From the NCBI GenBank assembly GCA_037443685.1, contig JBBINX010000074.1, positions 1 through 10,050 on the forward strand: a stretch of DNA of 10,050 nucleotides. Direction: 5' to 3'. The notes below the pieces were generated by a model. The model was not told the DNA's origin. It searched no databases and saw only the letters and a list, made by a program, of their open reading frames with translations. This document shows positions 6,110 through 10,050 of the stretch, piece by piece. How positions within the stretch are numbered: position 1 is the stretch's first letter; each line of letters starts with the position of its first letter. This DNA is from JAHJRJ01 sp037443685. GTDB taxonomy: Bacteria; Bacteroidota; Ignavibacteria; UBA10030; BY39. The position numbers and the translations under genes are program-made.

Positions 6110-7909
6110 ATGAAATATATTTTCGGCTTAATAATATTTTTGTCAATATTCTGCACACTTTCATATTCTCAATCTGAAGTTGATACGCTTGTTTACGATG
6201 ATACTACCGATACTTATATCGAAGAATTGATTGAGCAGACCACCGAAGAAGAAGATTCACAACTCTTGGATGTTACCGAATATGAGGTGCCTGCAATAGA
6301 CAAAGTGAGTGCACATAAAATTTCGATATCGGGACGTTCAAGGTTTAGCCAGAAGCTGCAGCCCGCTTATGGTTACATCAGTGGAAAATATTCAGGAACA
6401 CGTATAAAATCGTATCAACGAACAAAGGTTGAACAAGGCGAGAATATTGCAGCCGGACTTTTGTTCGAAAAGGATGCCGGCGAAAAATATATTAACGATT
6501 TTACTAACGGTTACATTCAAGTAAAGAACATCTGGTTAATGAAGTCGTTGATATTGGGAGATTTCATTTTCGAATCGGGACAAGGTTTAGTTTTATGGAG
6601 AGGATATGATTTTCAAAAGGGTGCAATAATTACTGCAGGCACATTCAAAGAGGGTACGGGATTAAAGCCGCATTTGTCGTCCGATGAAAACGGATTCCTG
6701 AGAGGGGCTGCTGCACATTTTGAATTATCCGATATTAGCGCTTCGATATTCTATTCAAGAAAATATTTGAGCGCATCTATCGATACTTTTAATAATGTAA
6801 CAAGTATTTATAATACCGGATTTTTTCGGACAGAATCGGAAATTTCGAAACGGGCGAATCTATTAGAATTGCTTTATGGTTCAAGAATATCATATAATTA
6901 CCTTAATAAATTTAAATTTGGTATTACGGGTTATACAACCGAATTTTCGAGGAATTTATTTTTACATAGCGGGAAGAAATATGCCGGTCGAAGATACGGG
7001 ATTGTTGGTTCAGATTACATAATAAAATTTGATGAAATAAAATTATTTGGCGAGCTTGCTTATAGTTCTAAAAAAAATTTGAGTAGTGTAACGGGAATTT
7101 TGATAACGCCTTTAAAGCAAGTGAAGCTGGTATCTCTATACAGAATCTATCCGTATGGATATTTTGGAAGGTATGCAAATCCTTTTGGAGAAAATTATGG
7201 TGGTTCGAATGAAAACGGATTTTACATAGGAATGCAAATAACACCGGTGAAGCGATTTAAAATAAGCGCCTACTATGACCAATTTATTTTTCCGGTTTCT
7301 TCTTCGCTGAATTATCCTGTTCGCGGAAACGAAAAATTTATACAGCTCGAATCTAAACTCATAAAAGATATCGACATCTATTTAAGATATCGGCAAAAAC
7401 AAGTTGACAAAAAAGTTAAAATCTCGGATGATTTTAACAGAGATGTCGGAATAATCGATTTAAAAAATAAAAATAATTACAGATTCAACGTTGATTATAT
7501 TTTAAACCGAAATTATAAATTTAGGTTCAGGATTGAGTATCAAACGGTGGGAATGAAATCTTCCAGCGATTACGAAATTGGAAAAATGGTATATCAAGAA
7601 TTAACATATAGAGGATCGAACCGTTTGGCTATCAAATGTCGGATAAGTCTTTTTAGAAGCGACTCATATAACTCTGGAATCAGTCAATACGAAAATGATT
7701 TGCCAGGAGTGTTAACTATCCCAGTTTTTTACGGTAGAGGAATAAAATGGTATCTGCTTATAAAGTATCGTTTGTTGGGTTCGCTCGACTTATCAACAAA
7801 ATATTCGTGTTTAATTCGTGAGGACGTAAAAAAAATTGGTAGCGGATGGGATGAACTACCTGGGAATTACGACAACCGAATAGGAATCCAGTTGGATTTT
7901 AAGTTTTGA
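6110..7909 (+). CDS. Large exported beta-barrel protein related to HHH-barrel proteins but lacking the HHH segment
   Basis: The ATG at 6110 gives 599 residues with a clear signal peptide (MKYIFGLIIFLSIFCTLSYSQ). An upstream in-frame ATG at 6023 lies inside the preceding gene and would bury that signal. After it comes an acidic, Thr/Glu-rich stretch (about 23-56), then from about residue 68 a long region of alternating strands to the terminal IGIQLDFKF, typical of an outer membrane barrel. The segment GDFIFESGQGLVLWRGYDF (150-168), and then KPHLSSDENGFLRGAA (186-201), matches a family of Bacteroidota-type surface proteins. Those normally carry ComEA-like helix-hairpin-helix repeats between the acidic stretch and the barrel. 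Here that segment is absent. The function is unknown. It is translationally adjacent to the PorV-like gene (1 nt), so the products may cooperate at the outer membrane. Confidence 0.75.
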   Translation: MKYIFGLIIFLSIFCTLSYSQSEVDTLVYDDTTDTYIEELIEQTTEEEDSQLLDVTEYEVPAIDKVSAHKISISGRSRFSQKLQPAYGYISGKYSGTRIKSYQRTKVEQGENIAAGLLFEKDAGEKYINDFTNGYIQVKNIWLMKSLILGDFIFESGQGLVLWRGYDFQKGAIITAGTFKEGTGLKPHLSSDENGFLRGAAAHFELSDISASIFYSRKYLSASIDTFNNVTSIYNTGFFRTESEISKRANLLELLYGSRISYNYLNKFKFGITGYTTEFSRNLFLHSGKKYAGRRYGIVGSDYIIKFDEIKLFGELAYSSKKNLSSVTGILITPLKQVKLVSLYRIYPYGYFGRYANPFGENYGGSNENGFYIGMQITPVKRFKISAYYDQFIFPVSSSLNYPVRGNEKFIQLESKLIKDIDIYLRYRQKQVDKKVKISDDFNRDVGIIDLKNKNNYRFNVDYILNRNYKFRFRIEYQTVGMKSSSDYEIGKMVYQELTYRGSNRLAIKCRISLFRSDSYNSGISQYENDLPGVLTIPVFYGRGIKWYLLIKYRLLGSLDLSTKYSCLIREDVKKIGSGWDELPGNYDNRIGIQLDFKF

Positions 7910-7990
7910 AACAGTCTCAAAGATGAAACGACTTATCACCTTGCCTTTCACTCAATTATTTATTAGTTTTACACAAAATTTATAGAAATT

Positions 7991-9160
7991 ATGCCAAAAT
8001 TTAAAGGTGTTGACTATTATAATTTCGATTCTCTATTGTCCGAAGAAGAAATTATAATAAGGGATACGATACGGGAATTTGTTGACGACAACGTTCTTCC
8101 TATAATCGAAGATTATTATATGAAAGGAGAATTCCCCGCTCAATTGGTTCCTAAAATGGGAGAGATGGGAATGTTCGGCGCCACACTTCCGGCAAAATAT
8201 GGTTGCGCCGAGATGAATAATGTAGCATACGGTTTAGTAATGCAAGAACTTGAACGCGGTGACAGCGGAGTGCGAAGTTTTGCATCGGTGCAAAGTTCCC
8301 TTGTGATGTATCCTATTTACACGTTCGGCAGTGAGGAACAGAAAAATTTTTGGCTGCCCAAATTAGCTCAAGGCAAAATGATTGGCTGCTTTGGTTTAAC
8401 TGAGCCCGATTTTGGCTCGAACCCTGGGGGTATGATTACACGTGCTGAAGAAAAAAGCGATTGCTATATTCTTAACGGAGCCAAGATGTGGATTACAAAC
8501 GGCACCAACGCTGACGTAGCAGTTGTATGGGCTAAGCTGAATGGAGTCGTTCATGGCTTTTTAGTAGAAAAAGGAACTAAAGGTTATTCAGCACCCGAAA
8601 TGAAAGGTAAACACTCGCTGCGTGCTTCTATAACCTCCGAGTTAGTTTTTGAGGATTGCGAAATTCCGAAAGAAAATATTTTCCCAAACACATCAGGTTT
8701 ACGTTCGCCGCTGATGTGCCTGAACCAAGCTCGCTACGGAATTGCTTGGGGCGTAATCGGCTCAGCTATGATGAGTTATGAAACTGCACTTAATTATTCG
8801 CTCTCAAGAATTCAGTTTGGAAAACCAATTGCTGGTTTCCAGATTACACAAGAAAAACTTGTTCATATGCTCACCGAGATTACGAAGATGCAATTTATGA
8901 CTTTACAATTAGGACGATTGAAAGATAGAGGTAAATCTCGGTTTCAGCAGGTTTCGTTAGCTAAACGCAACAATGTTCATCACGCATTAGAAATCAGCCG
9001 TATCGCTCGCGAAATACTCGGGGCTAACGGAATTTTAAATGAGTATCCGATCATGCGACACATGGCAAATTTAGAGTCTGTAAAAACTTATGAAGGCACG
9101 CACGAAATGCACACACTGATTGTGGGTGAAGATATTACAGGATTAGCTGCGTTTGAATAA
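7991..9160 (+). CDS. gcdH: Glutaryl-CoA dehydrogenase (acyl-CoA dehydrogenase family)
   Basis: This FAD enzyme oxidises and decarboxylates glutaryl-CoA to crotonyl-CoA in lysine, tryptophan or aromatic compound breakdown, passing electrons to ETF. At 389 residues it matches the mature length of the family. Residues 88-96 (ERGDSGVRS) align with human GCDH Glu87-Ser95, including the Arg and Ser that hold the substrate gamma-carboxylate (here Arg95 and Ser96). GCFGLTEPDFGSNP (132-145) and WITNG (167-171) belong to the FAD/substrate core, and NQARYGIAWGV (245-255) and RIQFGKPI (273-280) are family motifs. YEGTHEMH (367-374) contains the catalytic base Glu368. No degradation-pathway genes adjoin it. 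No Shine-Dalgarno or clear promoter is seen in the 81-nt gap before it. A related decarboxylase-less glutaryl-CoA dehydrogenase cannot be fully excluded from sequence alone. Confidence 0.92.
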   Translation: MPKFKGVDYYNFDSLLSEEEIIIRDTIREFVDDNVLPIIEDYYMKGEFPAQLVPKMGEMGMFGATLPAKYGCAEMNNVAYGLVMQELERGDSGVRSFASVQSSLVMYPIYTFGSEEQKNFWLPKLAQGKMIGCFGLTEPDFGSNPGGMITRAEEKSDCYILNGAKMWITNGTNADVAVVWAKLNGVVHGFLVEKGTKGYSAPEMKGKHSLRASITSELVFEDCEIPKENIFPNTSGLRSPLMCLNQARYGIAWGVIGSAMMSYETALNYSLSRIQFGKPIAGFQITQEKLVHMLTEITKMQFMTLQLGRLKDRGKSRFQQVSLAKRNNVHHALEISRIAREILGANGILNEYPIMRHMANLESVKTYEGTHEMHTLIVGEDITGLAAFE

Positions 9161-9173
9161 AAAATTTATATAA

Positions 9174-9208
9174 TGAATATCGAATAACGAATGATGAATT
9201 ATGAAGTA
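9174..9208 (+). repeat. Degenerate heptanucleotide tandem repeat
   Basis: Five consecutive 7-nt units follow each other without gaps: tgaatat, cgaataa, cgaatga, tgaatta, tgaagta. The consensus is YGAAKNN. The tract lies in the 144-nt AT-rich gap between the glutaryl-CoA dehydrogenase gene and guaB, which otherwise shows no gene, hairpin or convincing promoter. Confidence 0.6.
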
Positions 9209-9304
9209 GATTTTGTATTTATGATGTGGGATTTGTTTAGTTTGCTAAAAGCGATTTAGGATTTTGAGATTCGGATCTGAATATGAATTTATAAAAGCAA
9301 AAGT

Positions 9305-10050
9305 ATGGCTAAAAAATTTATCGACAACAAAAAATTTCTAAACGAGGCATTAACATTTGATGATGTTCTTCTTCTCCCCAGAAAATCTAACATACTTCCC
9401 CGCGAAGTGGATGTAACCACAAAGTTCACACGTTCATTATCTCTAAACATACCAATCATATCAGCGTCGATGGATACTGTTACAGAATCGGAACTTGCAA
9501 TTGCGCTTGCGCGCGAAGGGGGCATCGGGATTCTACATAAAAACATGTCGATTGAACAACAAGCTTACCAAGTTGATTTAGTTAAACGTTCCGAAAGCGG
9601 TATGATATTACAGCCCATAACAATGAACGTGAACGGAACCGTCGGAGATGCTCTTGCATTAATGAATAAATATAAAATTTCCGGTATCCCTATTCTTAAC
9701 AATAATAATCAACTTATAGGAATTGTAACGAACCGCGATCTACGGTTTGAAACCGACTTAAAACTTTGTATCGCATCTGTAATGACTGTAAAAATTATTA
9801 CAACACACGCTGGCACTACACTTGAACAAGCTGAACGTATTTTGCAAAAATTTAAAATTGAAAAACTACCGGTCATCGACAAAAACGGAAGACTTAAAGG
9901 GTTAATCACAGTAAAGGATATTCAGAAAAAGAAAAAGCATCCTAATTCTTGCAAAGATAATCACGGTCGATTACGCGTTGGTGCAGGTGTCGGAGTTACT
10001 AAAGACACGGTCGAAAGAGTTTCGGCTTTAACCAATGCACAGGTGGATGT
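9305..10050 (+). CDS. guaB: GuaB, IMP dehydrogenase, N-terminal two-thirds (partial)
   Basis: IMP dehydrogenase converts IMP to XMP with NAD+, the rate-setting step of guanine nucleotide synthesis, in the cytoplasm. The ATG at 9305 opens a frame that runs off the window after 248 complete codons. The start MAKKFIDNKKFLNEALTFDD leads into TFDDVLLLPRKS (17-28), SASMDTVTE (53-61) and GGIGILHKNMS (72-82) of the first half of the TIM barrel. Two CBS domains follow, about 105-155 (ISGIPIL, VTNRDLRF) and about 160-210 (IEKLPVIDKNGRLKGLITVKDI), which typically bind regulatory adenine or guanine nucleotides. The barrel resumes at LRVGAGVG (223-230). The catalytic cysteine loop lies beyond the window. 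The upstream sequence has only a weak A-rich ribosome site, and the gap from the dehydrogenase gene (144 nt) leaves co-transcription undecided. Confidence 0.96.
   Translation, partial: MAKKFIDNKKFLNEALTFDDVLLLPRKSNILPREVDVTTKFTRSLSLNIPIISASMDTVTESELAIALAREGGIGILHKNMSIEQQAYQVDLVKRSESGMILQPITMNVNGTVGDALALMNKYKISGIPILNNNNQLIGIVTNRDLRFETDLKLCIASVMTVKIITTHAGTTLEQAERILQKFKIEKLPVIDKNGRLKGLITVKDIQKKKKHPNSCKDNHGRLRVGAGVGVTKDTVERVSALTNAQVD

Noticed and set aside
7941..7969. TTGCCT with TAGTTT as a promoter for the glutaryl-CoA dehydrogenase gene
   Set aside because: Spacing is 17 nt but the -10 box matches in only three positions, which is not better than chance in this AT-rich gap.
9289..9909. Minus-strand open frames over the guaB region
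   Set aside because: The plus strand encodes an unmistakable IMP dehydrogenase here; the reverse frames are antisense shadows.

Overview
The window looks like chromosome from a low-GC, Gram-negative member of the Bacteroidota/Ignavibacteriota/Chlorobiota (FCB) lineage. This placement is an inference. It rests on two exported beta-barrel-like proteins of types common in that group (a PorV/UPF0164-like barrel and a large barrel related to helix-hairpin-helix 'ComEA-like' proteins), a glutaryl-CoA dehydrogenase, small palindromic intergenic elements, and frequently weak Shine-Dalgarno sites. Protein similarities were judged by eye, without database searches.

Region 1 (1-4371, + strand) is the distal part of a division and cell wall (dcw) cluster in the order murC (3' end), murB, ftsQ, ftsA, ftsZ. 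The genes are tightly packed: 7 nt between murC and murB, an ATGA overlap between murB and ftsQ, 11 nt between ftsQ and ftsA, and 45 nt between ftsA and ftsZ. They are probably co-transcribed. They couple cytoplasmic peptidoglycan precursor synthesis (MurC, MurB) to divisome assembly (FtsQ, FtsA, FtsZ). FtsQ carries an unusual in-frame palindromic insertion.

Region 2 (4372-5280) is about 900 bases with little intact coding. It holds a strong hairpin just after ftsZ, a promoter-like sequence followed by what looks like the decayed remnant of a small exported PepSY-like protein, a C/G-rich palindrome with the same stem as the one inside ftsQ, a 37-nt REP-like imperfect palindrome, and a small minus-strand gene for a single-pass membrane protein. 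That gene faces away from the next operon, and good sigma70-type promoter candidates point in both directions from the 163-nt intergenic stretch.

Region 3 (5281-7909) is a two-gene operon of outer membrane proteins: a PorV-like 275-residue barrel and a 599-residue barrel that appears to have lost the helix-hairpin-helix segment usual in its relatives.

Region 4 (7991-10050) holds a glutaryl-CoA dehydrogenase with its catalytic and carboxylate-binding residues intact, an AT-rich spacer with a degenerate heptanucleotide tandem repeat, and the 5' two-thirds of guaB (IMP dehydrogenase), which runs off the window.

Most of the window is ordinary housekeeping sequence. I see no defence system, CRISPR array, RNA gene or intact mobile element. 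The points most worth a second look are the palindrome inside ftsQ and its intergenic twin, the HHH-less barrel protein, and the decayed gene plus palindromes after ftsZ.
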